From the NCBI GenBank assembly GCA_944990035.1, contig CALYLX010000058.1, positions 1 to 64,000 on the forward strand: a stretch of DNA of 64,000 nt. Direction: 5' to 3'. The position numbers were made by a program, and so were the translations under genes. A model generated the notes under the pieces. That model was not told where the DNA came from. It saw nothing but the letters and a program-made list of their open reading frames with translations, and searched no databases. Shown one piece after another: positions 45,168-56,148 of this stretch. Numbering within the stretch: position 1 is the stretch's first letter; each line of letters begins with the position of its first letter. Source of the stretch: Clitopilus passeckerianus. Taxonomy: Eukaryota > Basidiomycota > Agaricomycetes > Agaricales > Entolomataceae.

Positions 45168-46400
45168 TCAGCCATTTGGCCCATGGCTTGTCATAGAAGG
45201 CCACCCGGCCTCAATGAAGAGGAATTTCGCCAAGATATTCATCACAATGGGGAGCGACTCGGGGGTAACTGCATCGTGGATGTACTTATACAAGGCATCC
45301 AGTCCTGCATATGTATGTTCTTCGCGTCGGTTACTGGCAAGCCTGAGGATGACCTCCAGGTTTCGTAATGGGTCTGTTTGTAGGAACCCAACGTAACGGA
45401 CAACAACTGCGAAGTATATGGACTGGCCTGATGAAGTCTCCACCAATCTGGTGATTGCTTCCGCAGATGGCCACGACGGAGGGAAATGGGGATGTGGGGA
45501 TGACGGGACCTGCTTTCTACGAACTTGCATGTGGGGAAAAGTTGAATGTTGGCGTCGGGGTTGTGTGTGCCGTCCAATAGGACTCTTTGAGTCAAGTGGG
45601 CCACGTTCGGCTGGCTAAAAAGTTCCCGGATTTGGCGTTCATGCCGGCTGGCGATGAGCCAGCGGATTGGGAGATGAGGGTATCGCTCGGCGGGGTAAAA
45701 GATGGTCACCGGAATGTTCTTTTGCGATTCCTCCTTCAGGTACTCGTCTAGGCCGTCGAAGATAATAACCTTCACGCCTATCCAGAGCGCGTTTCAAACC
45801 ATTTCAAGCAGGGATCGACGACCAGTTTCTCCATTTGCGTTCGCAACGACTTCTCGTAGATCTGTGGATCATCCGGGAGCATGTCTGCAGTTCGGAATGC
45901 ACAGTCTCCCCGCAGTTGAACGGCAAGGGTAGATGTGAGGTCGGTCTTTTCGTTCCTCCCATGTGCCGTTCGAGAGAAGAACCAGGTTCCGCCTAGATTG
46001 CCAGCTTCATCACATCTTTCAGCGAGGCTCTGTGCAATGACAGGGTTCCTGCTCCCGCAGGCCCGCTCAACCACATCACAGGTTCCTTGCTGCCATTCAA
46101 GGCATTCATCCATGCAAAGATGAGATCTAGAACCGCAACGCGGGTCTCGGGATGGCATTTTGGTGGGTCCGGTAGTTCTGCAGAGTCATGCATCGCTCCG
46201 GAGACTACATGTTGCTCGAATAGCTCACGAGTGGCTGCACCTGCCACAACAAAATGTCAGTAAAGGAAGTGTGCCAGTACGCCAAGATGATGATCCTACC
46301 GTTGTGAAATGCATGGTGGTTATGAATAGTTTGAGCCTTGTGAGAGTTCCCCCCAAATATCGACACTCCAGAGCTATCGTCGGGAAAGGGCATGAGAGTA
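45168..46400 (-). pseudogene. broken NACHT/NLR-type NTPase gene
   Basis: A remnant of a fungal NOD-like receptor. In order: VSIFGGNSHKAQTIHNHH (about 46360), the linker SAELPDPPKCHPETRVAVLD, the P-loop region MWLSGPAGAG, AQSLAERCDEAGNLGGTWFFSR, Walker B VIIFDGLDE (about 45770), IRWLIASRHERQIRELF (sensor-like), and PSWPSAEAITRLVETSSGQ. Frames change at least three times: inside the P-loop near 46050 (the conserved Lys of GKS is lost; the frame continues as NPVIAQ), near 45785 before Walker B, and near 45600 after NPDANIQLF. No repeat domain follows. It is a pseudogene unless several sequencing errors coincide. Confidence 0.75.
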
Positions 46401-46783
46401 TCACTGGTACAGCGTGCTAAATGCTATTGTCCGACGTGTATAAGGGTTGGCGTTCGGTACCAATCACGTTGACAGTCAACATGAACTGCGTCGACTCGGA
46501 ATTCAGCCATTCTGGAAGCCCAAAGCTTGGTCAAAGAGCTGAGCACCATAATTTCTGGGTTCAATTGCCCGAGTTACGGCTGTTAAGCAGCAAAAATGTG
46601 TGCAGGCATGAGCATAAACGTCGCGATCGAGGTACGTACAGTTCAGGTCAAGAAACACAGCTCCTTTGCTGTTGTTTGAACAAAACGCTTTCGGCCCCAG
46701 AACCAAACAACCTCCGAACTTTTTGCACTGGCTGGTCACGTCAATCCCAGAAGCTCTAAGGCGAGAGCTCACCGCCGTCAACA

Positions 46784-47674
46784 ATGAGCAGCCAAGCAGC
46801 CTCACTAACGCGTTCTGTTGCGCGCTTTGGACGTAGTCCTCGGGTTACTCGTAACCTCCGCAAGGACCGGGACTCACGACTTCCTATCCCCCACGTCAAC
46901 ATATTGACACGCCAATTTGCGCCATGTCGTGTGGAGGACCACTACCACACAACGCTCGCAGACGACCTCATGTACATGACCTACCTTCATGCACCTGCCG
47001 GCTCAGAGCACGCTAAAGAACGTCAAATACGTTTGAAATACGACCCAGAAGACCCCTACACCAGATTCCGGCACAATCCACCTGTGGGAGGTGCCCAGAT
47101 GCACCGCAAACCTCCACCACTGTCGACTCCGGAGAACACGATCAAGCTGGAGAAGCTACAGATTCACGTCATGGCGAAGGATGCTATTCAACAAAAGAAT
47201 AACCTCCTGGGACTCATCATGGCCATGCGTGCTCTGACTGGAGAGTCATACCAAGCTGGCGGCCGTCACACTGCCGAGGGCATCCAAATTATCAAGGGCA
47301 AGAAGGCTGTCGGTGGTTGGATACGACCCGGTGTCCCAGCAGGTGTCAAGGTAGACCTCAAAGGCCAAGCAATGTACGACTTCCTCGGTACCTTGACCGA
47401 ATTCGTCTTCCCTCGACTTCGAGACTTCCAGGGTGTTCAGCTACCACCACAGTCGTCGTCAGTTAAGACACCCAATGCTGTTTCAGGCGTTGTGTCGTTT
47501 GGTCTTCCTCCCGATGCATTCGGTCTCTTCCCGCAGATTGAAGTCAACTTGGATTCCTATCCCAAGAGTTATGGAATGCACTTGCACTTTGTGACAAATG
47601 CAAAGGGTCAGGGAGCACAGAACAGGGCGAGGGCATTGGTGTCGGGCTTCCAGATACCATTCTTGAGGAAGTAG
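46784..47674 (+). CDS. mrpl7: mitochondrial large-subunit ribosomal protein uL5m
   Basis: A component of the mitochondrial 54S/39S subunit contacting the central protuberance. A single exon of 296 residues. A basic N-terminus (residues 1-35, Arg/Ser-rich) fits a mitochondrial presequence. The L5 fold is visible as LEKLQIHVMAKDAIQQKNNL, LTGESYQAGGRHTAEGIQIIKGKKAVGGWIRPGVP (loop of the L5 N-terminal domain), then the C-terminal L5 domain YDFLGTLTEFVFPRLRDFQGV and FGLFPQIEVN. Yeast Mrpl7 is the counterpart. It is unusual here in having no introns. ATG 46784 is the only reasonable start. Confidence 0.9.
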   Translation: MSSQAASLTRSVARFGRSPRVTRNLRKDRDSRLPIPHVNILTRQFAPCRVEDHYHTTLADDLMYMTYLHAPAGSEHAKERQIRLKYDPEDPYTRFRHNPPVGGAQMHRKPPPLSTPENTIKLEKLQIHVMAKDAIQQKNNLLGLIMAMRALTGESYQAGGRHTAEGIQIIKGKKAVGGWIRPGVPAGVKVDLKGQAMYDFLGTLTEFVFPRLRDFQGVQLPPQSSSVKTPNAVSGVVSFGLPPDAFGLFPQIEVNLDSYPKSYGMHLHFVTNAKGQGAQNRARALVSGFQIPFLRK

Positions 47675-47904
47675 AGGTTATATACATGTGAGTGTATCTG
47701 ACATTCGTCTTGCTGGTCCTTCTCTGACGGGTTTTCTACAGATTTGTATAATTGCATTGTGTTTCTTAATCCTAATACACCATCTTACTGAATATCTTTC
47801 CTGTGACTGTGTTTGTTGGCCCGCTAACATTTTCCCGTCATTTTACTTCCCCGGCCAAGCCGAATCATCGCTGTAGCAAGGTCCTTCTGGCTGGCATTGT
47901 TCCC

Positions 47905-49360
47905 TCAATCTACCTTTTGGAACAATCCCAGCGAATGTTGGCCTCCACAAGCAACCTGTAATGCATCCCATTGTCCTCCCGTTCTTCTCACCAACGTTTT
48001 CGGAGTCCTCTCTTCTTCATCCCCTCCCGCACCCCCTTGTCCCCATGCATATAGGGCTCCATCCTGGCTTACCGCCATGCTATTATGCATCCCAGCTGCG
48101 ACGTGATCGATGGGATCATCGTCTTCTGGCATCCTTACCAGCACAGGTTCCGAGATAAATTCCTTATCCTTCTCGGACCTATTTACCCAAGCCGGGTCAG
48201 TCTCCGATAGTCCAAGTTGGCCGTTATATGCACGCCCACAGGCGAAGACGTTTCCTGCTGAGGTTAGGAACAAGGTGTGATGTTCACCTCCAGCAATCTC
48301 AATCACCCGCTCTCCTATCAATTCATCTGCGCCCAACCTCTTCACCCTCTTGGGAAGTCTAACCTCGTCATCTGCGACTCCTTCTTTCCCTGTCCCAAGC
48401 TGCCCGAGATGGTTTGCTCCCCAACCCCACACGCCTCCCTCATTGTCAAGAGCGAAACTGGTGTAACTACCAGCAGCAATGAGGATAGCCCTCCTTCCCC
48501 TTTTGCCTCCTAGAACTACCTTCTCCGGGACAGTACCGTGAATCTTTCGTCTTTCAAGGATTCGCCGTCCCAGCTGCGCAGAGTCACCGGCACCGAGAGA
48601 ATAGATGTTCCCGTGGGTTGTGAGGATGAGAAGGTGGTTCGTTCCTGCCGAGAGTGAGACGCATTTTTCACCTCGGGGGAGGTTGGCAAGGAGAGGCGTG
48701 GGTTTATGTTGGCCTTGGTGATGTGTGGACGGCGAAAGGCCGAGGATACCGTCTAGGGCCTGTTGAGCAGTCAGAGACATGTTTGTGAGGAAGGATGGCA
48801 GTGGGACGTACGCGGAATGACCCCCATACACGAAGATCGCCTTCGCTACTTATAGCGCCACTAACACTGTCTCCAGCCACGATTCTTACAGCGCGGAATC
48901 CCTCATCAACTAGCGACTGGATAGGATGTGGGTAGGACTGAAGTTCCTCTTCATCGAGGAACTGCCCTTCATTGTTAGGATCTGGCACTTTTTCTGTTTG
49001 ACGACCCAGCGCTGCTTCATCGTTGTTTCCGAATGTCCATATCTATTACACGATTCCAATCAGTTAAGTAGCAGTAATGATAATTGTGCTCGCCGTAACT
49101 ACCTTTCCACTTTCGTCGATCATCATCGAATGCATCCCTCCAGCAGCAATGCTCTCAATGCCTGCCCCCGCCTCTGTGCCAAACTCCCCACTAGCTATCT
49201 TTTCTTCAACCCATCTATGTCTGTACGGCGTTGCTCTGTATACACCTAACTCAGAAGGCCCTGTACCGAACTGTCCCTCAGCGCCTTGTCCCCAGATGAA
49301 CAGTTGAGCCGCCGGGCGAAGAGGGTTCGGAGATGTTGGAAGTGGGAGGATCTGTGCCAT
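47905..49360 (-). CDS. RCC1-repeat guanine nucleotide exchange factor for Ran
   Basis: A seven-bladed RCC1 propeller, the nuclear RanGEF (yeast Prp20/Srm1, fission yeast Pim1). Three exons, 49360-49103, 49042-48812 and 48759-47905, encode 447 residues. RCC1 repeats are clear: LFIWGQGAEGQFGTG, KIWTFGNNDEAALGR, IVAGDSVSGAISSEGDLRVWGSFR, LSAGTNHLLILTTHGNIYSLG, GVWGWGANHLGQLGTG, AGGEHHTLFLTSAGNVFACGRAYNGQLG, ALYAWGQGGAG. The N-terminus is short, without an obvious basic nuclear signal, unlike animal RCC1. Its end faces the end of the uL5m gene, 230 bp away. Confidence 0.92.
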
Positions 49361-49926
49361 CGTGCTAGGATCGTTCTGGTTAGAACTGATTCGAATGGTT
49401 GACGGTGAATGTTGACGGTGTTGAGCGAAGAAGGTACCGAATTCTCAGTTCACTCCTGACTCGAGGCGCAGTCGACCAGCGGTCAACGCCGTCGGCGCCT
49501 GATTTCGCAGCGCTCCATCTGCCTCCTTCCACTTTCATGACAAGATTCTGCACAGGCTCTACGACACGGTCCTGAATGGCTATATATCATGAATTTCGGC
49601 ATCGTATACGCGAACCAATTGGACGCGTCCATCATCAAAATTCAACCGCTTCCTTGCCCGCTTAATGGTCTCCATTTTTTTCTCCAAGGACCTCATCGAC
49701 GATCGTGGCGCAGAGGCACTCGCCGTCGACCCTGACCACTAATTCTTTGTTCGGCCCTACTTCCCCTGCCCAACTATTGGCCGAATTGCGGTCCTGGATA
49801 TGAACATATACCCCACTCGTCTTTGAACCGCCACGTTTCCCGTCCTCTTGTTACTACATATTGGCTCGCCTGACGGACCATACACACAACGACCAAGCTT
49901 GCCAGCGGAATCGACCACTGATAAAA
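49361..49926. promoter_or_regulatory. shared upstream region of RanGEF and NYN1 genes
   Basis: 566 bp between two outward-facing start codons. No coding frame is supported, and I could not place individual elements with confidence. Confidence 0.45.
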
Positions 49927-51575
49927 ATGCCATCTGGAGGTGACGATGTCGCTGTTTTCTGGGATTACGGTTCGCTCTGTTTCATATTCAACCGGACGAA
50001 CGCTTACCATTCTTCTCTGAACCAACATAGAGAACTGCGAGGTCCCGACCGATATATCTGCCTACTACGCAATATGGGAAATCTACCGCGTCGCTGAGAA
50101 ATACGGCACCGTAAAACTATTTAATGCCTACATGGAAGCTTCCAAAGCCAAACCGGCCTTCCGTTCCGACTTGCAGAGTTCTGAAGTCAGGCTCATTGAC
50201 TGCCCTCATCTCGGAAAGAAGGATGTTGCAGATAAAATGGTACTTAGTACGGCGCTATTCCCTTCTACATGGGCATAACTCTAATATATGCGCTCTAGTC
50301 GACATGTTTGCATATGCCCTCGACCACCCAGGTCGCTCTACCACCATCATCCTCATTTCAGGAGATGGTAACTTCACTCGTGCAGTTATCACCCTCACGA
50401 GGAGAGAGTACCGCGTCGTGCTAATCTCACCCACCCAAGTCAGCAGAGTCCTCGCAAGGACAGTATCCGTCTTGCTTGACTGGACTACCGATGTCATCAA
50501 GAACCAGCCTCGATCTCGCAATGGCTCCGCCCCAACAGGCCCACCGAGCCACTATTATACCTCTGATGACGAGGACTGGGAAGGAAGACCTTCTAATGAT
50601 GGATATTCTTCCTACGAGTCGGACTACGGCAAGTCCATGAAAGGCTTACCGACGCCGGATGATACTACGGATGAGTCAGATGAAGACAACACGGGCTCCT
50701 CATCGAATGCTCTCACTCCCAAGAGACCACGAAGCAAAATGGTGTCGTCTCGCACTTCTACCCGTCACGAAGTTAAACGCGCTTCAGACTTGCCTCCAAC
50801 TCCAGTCGACTCGACTCTCAACTATCGTTCTAGCAGACGCGACACCTACTTCAAAGAAGAGAACGACCTTGCCACTCGCGTTAACAAACTCTCTCTCGAG
50901 GAACGCATCTCGCAATCCTCAGCGTCCAACCCAGAGGACACTGGCTACGAGCCCGATGCCTTCGAGGAAGACTACCGCGACACCTGCGATCTGGAAGACA
51001 TGAACTTCGCTCGGCACTTTGACCAGGATGCCACACCCAAGCGTCCTACCTTAGGACGTGCAGGTAGACCCACGAGAGGCCGCTCCCCTACCCAGGACAC
51101 TCCGAGCAAACCCAAACCCTCATCCCTCTCAGACCGCATCGTCGCCCCCATCCCCGTCCGGATCAGCCTCGTAGATCGAATCGCTTCCCCAGCTCCCTCA
51201 CAGTCCACCTCAAGCACTGGCACTTCCACCTCAGGCTCGAGCTTGTCCAGCATGAGCATCCCGCCCTCACCGACCTCCCCAACGCACAGATATTCTCCCA
51301 AGCAGAAAGAATACTACGCACAGATATTCTCTCCTCTGATTGACACGCTCCGTCTGGAAGTCTCCCGAGGACATGAACGTCCACTGCGGAATGCACTCGC
51401 ACCTATGATGCTGTCTGTTTATGGCATGGATGGCGTTGGGGAAGTGTATGATAGGGCGAATTGTGCGAAAGGAGGGTTCAAGGAATACTTGGAGCGGGCG
51501 AAGAATGTTGGGATTGTTGAGGTTGGTGGTGTAGGTGGGGGGAAATGGGTGGCTTTGCGACCAGAGTGGGCGTAA
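49927..51575 (+). CDS. NYN-domain (PIN-like putative RNase) protein 1
   Basis: A putative RNA-processing nuclease of the NYN/MARF1-LabA superfamily, 511 residues. Three exons: 49927-49969, 50031-50246, 50299-51575. VFWDYENC (residues 10-17) carries the first Asp. Then come KYGTVKLFNAYME, VRLIDCPHLGKKDVADKM, and IILISGDGNFTRAV (105-116). D109 of SGDGN is kept, but the second acidic position is Asn111, where paralogs NYN2 and NYN3 have Asp. The middle (about 150-415) is a Ser/Thr/Pro/acidic linker. The C-terminal 95 residues (FSPLIDTLRLEVSRG to GGGKWVALRPEWA) form a compact domain shared with NYN2 and resembling the small winged-helix (LOTUS-like) domains that accompany NYN domains. Intron 1 splits the Glu codon of WDYEN in all three paralogs. 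Confidence 0.85.
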
Positions 51576-52363
51576 GGCGTAACTGATTTTCTTCGGAATT
51601 CTCTTATGGTTTGGATGCTTTGATGACTCTTACGACTTTCACGATGATTTATTCTTTTTTTATTCATTCGCTATACATATTTCGATATTTTTAGGATCAG
51701 CCACAACATACACCAGTTTTTTTACCAGCTTTATAATTATCTACTACATAATTTCTACGTTATACCCTTGGCTTTCTTGTATATGTTTTCGTAATGCTTA
51801 GATTTCCCATTTATGTACTCAGCATTGTGGATCGGATATACGCCCGAAAGATTTGTTTCCACTCGCACTCGGATAACGTCTCGTCAATATGCTGGAAATG
51901 ATGTACAGGATTTATACTCCAGGATGTAAAGCTGTACCTGGTTATGAGTCAACGGTTGGCCAATGTACACTGTTTCGTTAAGCCTCGCTTGATGTGAGAA
52001 AGGCTCCCTTGAGTGCAGTTGTAAGAGAGTTCCAACAGCCAACGATACAGCACAGCCGTTGTAGAGGATAATGTCATCGATGCGGCCACACCCCAGAGTA
52101 CCCTGAGTTTGACCACAACGGAAAAAATTGCTCATAGAAGTTGAATGTAATGCGATTGACCTACCTGTCCCATGCGGGTCACGACTTATGGTTCAAAGGT
52201 CCAAAGTTCTTCGCATGTGACTATGTACACGAGCTGACCTCTTCGAAGCTGTCACCTAGTTGTAAACTTTATGCACCAATTAAGCCGAGGTATACCATCC
52301 AATTTGTGAGAAAAAATGATACACTGGCGATATATATTAAGTCCCCTACTAAGTATTCCTGAC
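51576..52363. other. intergenic between convergent genes
   Basis: About 790 bp between the NYN1 stop and the end of the F-box pseudogene. AT-rich; no gene recognised. Confidence 0.5.
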
Positions 52364-53947
52364 TTATTCAAGAGTCTGCTGGTGTTGCAGGCATTGTCGT
52401 AGTGTTTCATTCAAATTGGGCCACGAATCCAGTCCCTGGTTCCCCTCCCCTATAATTATCACTGCCCGAGGGAACATGAGCAGGAGGCAGCGTAATGTGC
52501 TCATGCTATCGATGAGAGGCGAGTTCAAAAACCCCACGCATTTGATTTTGCAGTATCGAGTCTGGGATTGTTCGGCAACATCGAATGGTTGACAAATGGC
52601 TGGAACATCGAGTTTTCGAAGATTATGGCAGGTCTTAATTAACGAATTAACGGAACCAGCTCTGCAAGTAATAATCTCGGCGCTCCGGAGGGAAGGTATA
52701 TTGCGAGGTCCGAAAGGGAGATCCAGGACGAGAAAACGTTGAAACAGGAGGAATTGCTCAGGAGGCCAGTGGGTGGCGCCACGAAGCAGAAGCTCTCCAT
52801 ACTTTTGAGTTGGCTGAGCGTTGAAATGGAAACCATAGCATTTGCATCGATATTGACGTCTTGGAGGACCCAATCGCACATAGACATGTGGGCGAGGTTT
52901 TTCAAGTGCGAAAGTTTCTGGAAGAATTGATTGAAAAATAAGAGCTGGTTTAATCCACCTTCCACCCAAAAGCAGATCTTTTTGAGGGGAGCCTGGGTGA
53001 CCATGTCAAGGATTCTAGAGGCATTGACCCAGGTTATGGGTTGTAGATCCAGTTGAGAGAGCTGGTTGAAGCAGTGCTGTCCAACATCCAGTGGGCCATC
53101 GAAGACACTGCTGAATTGTACTTGCAAAGTCCTTAGAGCCTGAAGACGTGTCAGATTACACAAGGCTGAAAAGGTGGATAACGCCGGAAAGGGTCGCAAG
53201 TGCAATATCTCGAGGTCGTTGAAGCTGAGGGCCAGGTCTTCCATGAAATCGAGGTCCAATGACCTGAGTGAGGGGCTGAGGCTGCTTAACTGAGCAATGG
53301 AGTTTAGGAGCAGGGGATGAATGGCATATACATCCAGGGAGAAGTGTTCAAGCCTGGGGTGAAAAATGCTGGACAGATGGGGCGTAATATCCAAGACGTC
53401 CCTGGTATACTCAATGTCCAAGTGCTTGACGCTGGGAAGCAGACATTGGGCTGGTCGGTATAGGACTAGGGAAAGCAGGGCGTTGGGATGGACACGCAGC
53501 GGCAGGCCGAATCGAACGTGAGTTATTCGCCTTGCATAGTAGTGGTACTCTTCCCAGTCAGTGGGTGTAAGCGGCCTCGAAAAACTCTATAATCAGGATG
53601 AGCAAATATGACAACGAAACCGCAGATCGTTTGCAGGTACATACGATGATGGATTGACTGCTCGATTCATTGTTGCTGTTACTGCTGGTATCCTGAGGCG
53701 TATGCTCTAGGAGATCGTCCGGTAGCGCTGAAATGACGTGGGGTAAGGATGCCGTTTTCCATAAGCAGTTGAGTGCCACTTCTGAGTAAACGTCCCTTTC
53801 AGTCCGCAACCGATTGGCTTCATAAAAGCTTAAAGTCAAGGCTCACCGGTAAAAGCGTGGCAAGTCCTGGCCAACGCTTGAAGTGTAAATTTCTAGTGAC
53901 CGAAAAATAAGTTCTTGGTTCTCGACAGTTAGTAGACATTGGTGCAT
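52364..53947 (-). pseudogene. F-box/LRR-like gene copy 2, frameshifted
   Basis: A paralog of the intact gene at 54506-56148, which faces away from it. Exon 1 (53947-53847) begins MHQCLLTVENQELIFRSLE but then lacks a base relative to LQALARTCHAFTG, so the F-box is frameshifted near 53890. Exon 2 (53781-53645) and exon 3 (from 53586) keep the shared intron positions. The long LRR-like part is open for about 310 codons (DIEYTRDVLDITPHL to LLLAELVPLIR). At 52637-52652 a perfect 8-bp tandem duplication shifts the frame; the last block (TCHNLRKLDVPAICQPFDV to LLLMFPRA) is read in another frame. There are only two lesions, so decay is recent or the assembly needs checking. Confidence 0.75.
52637..52652. 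repeat. perfect 8-bp tandem duplication inside an F-box gene
   Basis: AATTAACG occurs twice in a row on the plus strand. One copy is what homology to the intact paralog requires. Eight base pairs is the target-site duplication length of hAT transposons, so this could be an excision footprint; replication slippage is the alternative. Confidence 0.6.
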
Positions 53948-54505
53948 GGTAATGGCCGGTACAGAGAGGGTAAATTAGGGTGCTTGTTGCAGTTACAACT
54001 CATGAAACTGAAAAGTCCCTGTGATCTGGCCATGTGCTGCCCGACAAATGATATCGTACTTTATACTTGTTCTTCTTCGACTTAACATGACCCAATAATA
54101 TGTTTATGTTGAACATTAGCGACCGTGTAATTGGATCTCAAGCGGGGATCATCGCTCCGTTCTTGCAAGGACTGGCTGCACTTTTGGCCAAATCAACACC
54201 AACAATTCTACCCGTGATCATTGTACTCTTGACATATCACCGTCACCATCGCTCGCCCCAGAGGAATGTAAATGTGCTTTCACCGCCCTAACGATCCTCA
54301 ATTACGCCCAGGTGGGATTACGCAACAGAAATTTCTTCAGTTACAAGACCCTTTGCCAGACGGCACCACCCAAACTTGAAAAGTCACTGCCACCAGGATC
54401 CGGTTTATCCTCAAGAGTCAAGTAACAGACTTCCTTGCCGCCCTCCGACATCCCGAGCTCCTGGATTTGAGCTTTGCATCGAGTTTAACATTGCGTTGTA
54501 TCATC
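53948..54505. promoter_or_regulatory. shared upstream region of the two head-to-head F-box copies
   Basis: 558 bp between outward-facing start codons of two paralogs. A small plus-strand frame (54100-54291) has no domain. I see no clear inverted duplication of the promoters themselves. Confidence 0.45.
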
Positions 54506-56148
54506 ATGGCAACCCATGCTTGCATATACACCGTTGAGCTCCAAGAACTTATTTTCCGGTCGCTCGAAGGCCATCTGTTGACACTCCATGCATTGGCTAG
54601 GACATGTCGTTCCTTTACAGGTAGGTATTTGTCTATTGTGTGCTTCTGCCGCACCTGCTGATTAGGACTTTTTCAGAAGTTGCCCTTGACTGCCTCTGGG
54701 AAGAGGCTGACTTCAGGGATCTCATATCAACTCTTCCGGCCGATCTCTTGGACACCTCGCCGGCGGGCGATGATGACTACTTCAGCGACTCGGAGGACTC
54801 CGAATTATCGACCAGTGATGGCCTGCTCGTATGTGATCTTGAACTTACCAGCTTGAGCATTTGTATAACATACCTTCTTTAGTGCTTTTCGCGAGCATTG
54901 ACACCGGCCGATTGGGAAAGGTACCATTTCTATGCAAAGCGCATAGTTGACATTCAAGTGGACACGTCCCTTGGGGTGCACGGTGATGCCCTCCTCGCTC
55001 TATGCGCGTATCGGCCCGCTCAGCATCTACTCCCTCGTGTGAAATACGTATCGCTCAGCTTCGGCCAAACCATCAAGAACTTCGCACTATGCCTTCCTAG
55101 CATCTTTCACCCTGGCATGAAGCATTTCTCATTGACCGTCATCGAAGACCATCCCTTACTCTCTCCATCGTTGGCTCAGTTACCCCGACTCTGTCCGTCG
55201 CTTCCGCAATTGTCATTCGCTTGCTCCGAGGAAACTTCCTCCGACGATAGCCGTGACGATTGCTTTGACGTGATGACAGACTTGACTTGCCAATTCAAGG
55301 ACCTCGAAGACCTGTCCATGGACCCCATAGAACCTAGAGCGCAAATACTTGCCGATTTAACACGTTACTCATCCCTTCGGGCCCTAAGCTTGGTATTCAC
55401 TGGGCCGTCTGATGTGATTATAGACAATCCACAGCATCACTTCCTCCACCTTTCCACACTCCACCTCGAGGCCATATCCTGGCATGTCGCGTCTGTGGTA
55501 TTGGACATGGTCGTTGATTGCCCGCTCAAGAGTATCGACTTCTGCATCAATGACGAACCCCAACACCACAGCTCTCAGAATGACCACCTATTTTTCGACC
55601 GATTTTTCACCAAGGTTTCACGTATAAGTGATTTAAATGGCATATATCTTCGGGAGTTTCCGCTACCAGTCCCATCTTTTTCCTGGACCAGCCCAGATCT
55701 AGGCTTATCACTTGTTCAGCTCAAACAAGTCCAGTTTTTTTCAAATCGTTCTTCCTCTGCCCAGCTCCTCGGCGACGGCTGGTTTACTGCCGTTAGTTCA
55801 TCATGGGCCTCCACCCTTTCAAGCCTTTCCGTGTATTCCGCAACAGGGCGTCCGGTGTTGACTCTTGCAGGTCTAGTCGGCCTGGTCAAGAATTGCCGCG
55901 TTCTCAAAAATATCCAGGTTTCCGCGATATGCCAGCCATTTGATGTGAGCGAGCTTTCGACCCAAACTCGTCACTCCAAAATCACCATCGTGCGCTTCTG
56001 GAACTCGCCTCTACTGGATAGCTTGCAAACGCTAAAATGTCTCCTCGTGATGTTCCCCAGAGCAAGGTCTATATTCGGCGAACCCCATGAAGAGTCCGAT
56101 CTTTGGCCAGCGCTGAATAAAATGCTCAAGAAAAGCCTTCGTCGATGA
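54506..56148 (+). CDS. F-box/LRR-like protein, intact family member
   Basis: A predicted SCF adaptor of 510 residues. Three exons: 54506-54620, 54677-54828, 54883-56148. The F-box is at residues 8-60 (YTVELQELIFRSLEG, LTLHALARTCRSFT, EVALDCLWEEADF). A short acidic linker follows (DDDYFSDSEDSELS, about residues 75-88). The rest has irregular leucine-rich spacing (LLPRVKYVSL, HPGMKHFSLTVIEDHPLL) and a conserved C-terminal block (VSAICQPFDV, RFWNSPLLDSLQTLKCLLVMFPRA). Both introns are shared with the pseudogene copies. It sits between NYN1 and NYN2. It is the only intact one of three family members in the window. Confidence 0.85.
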
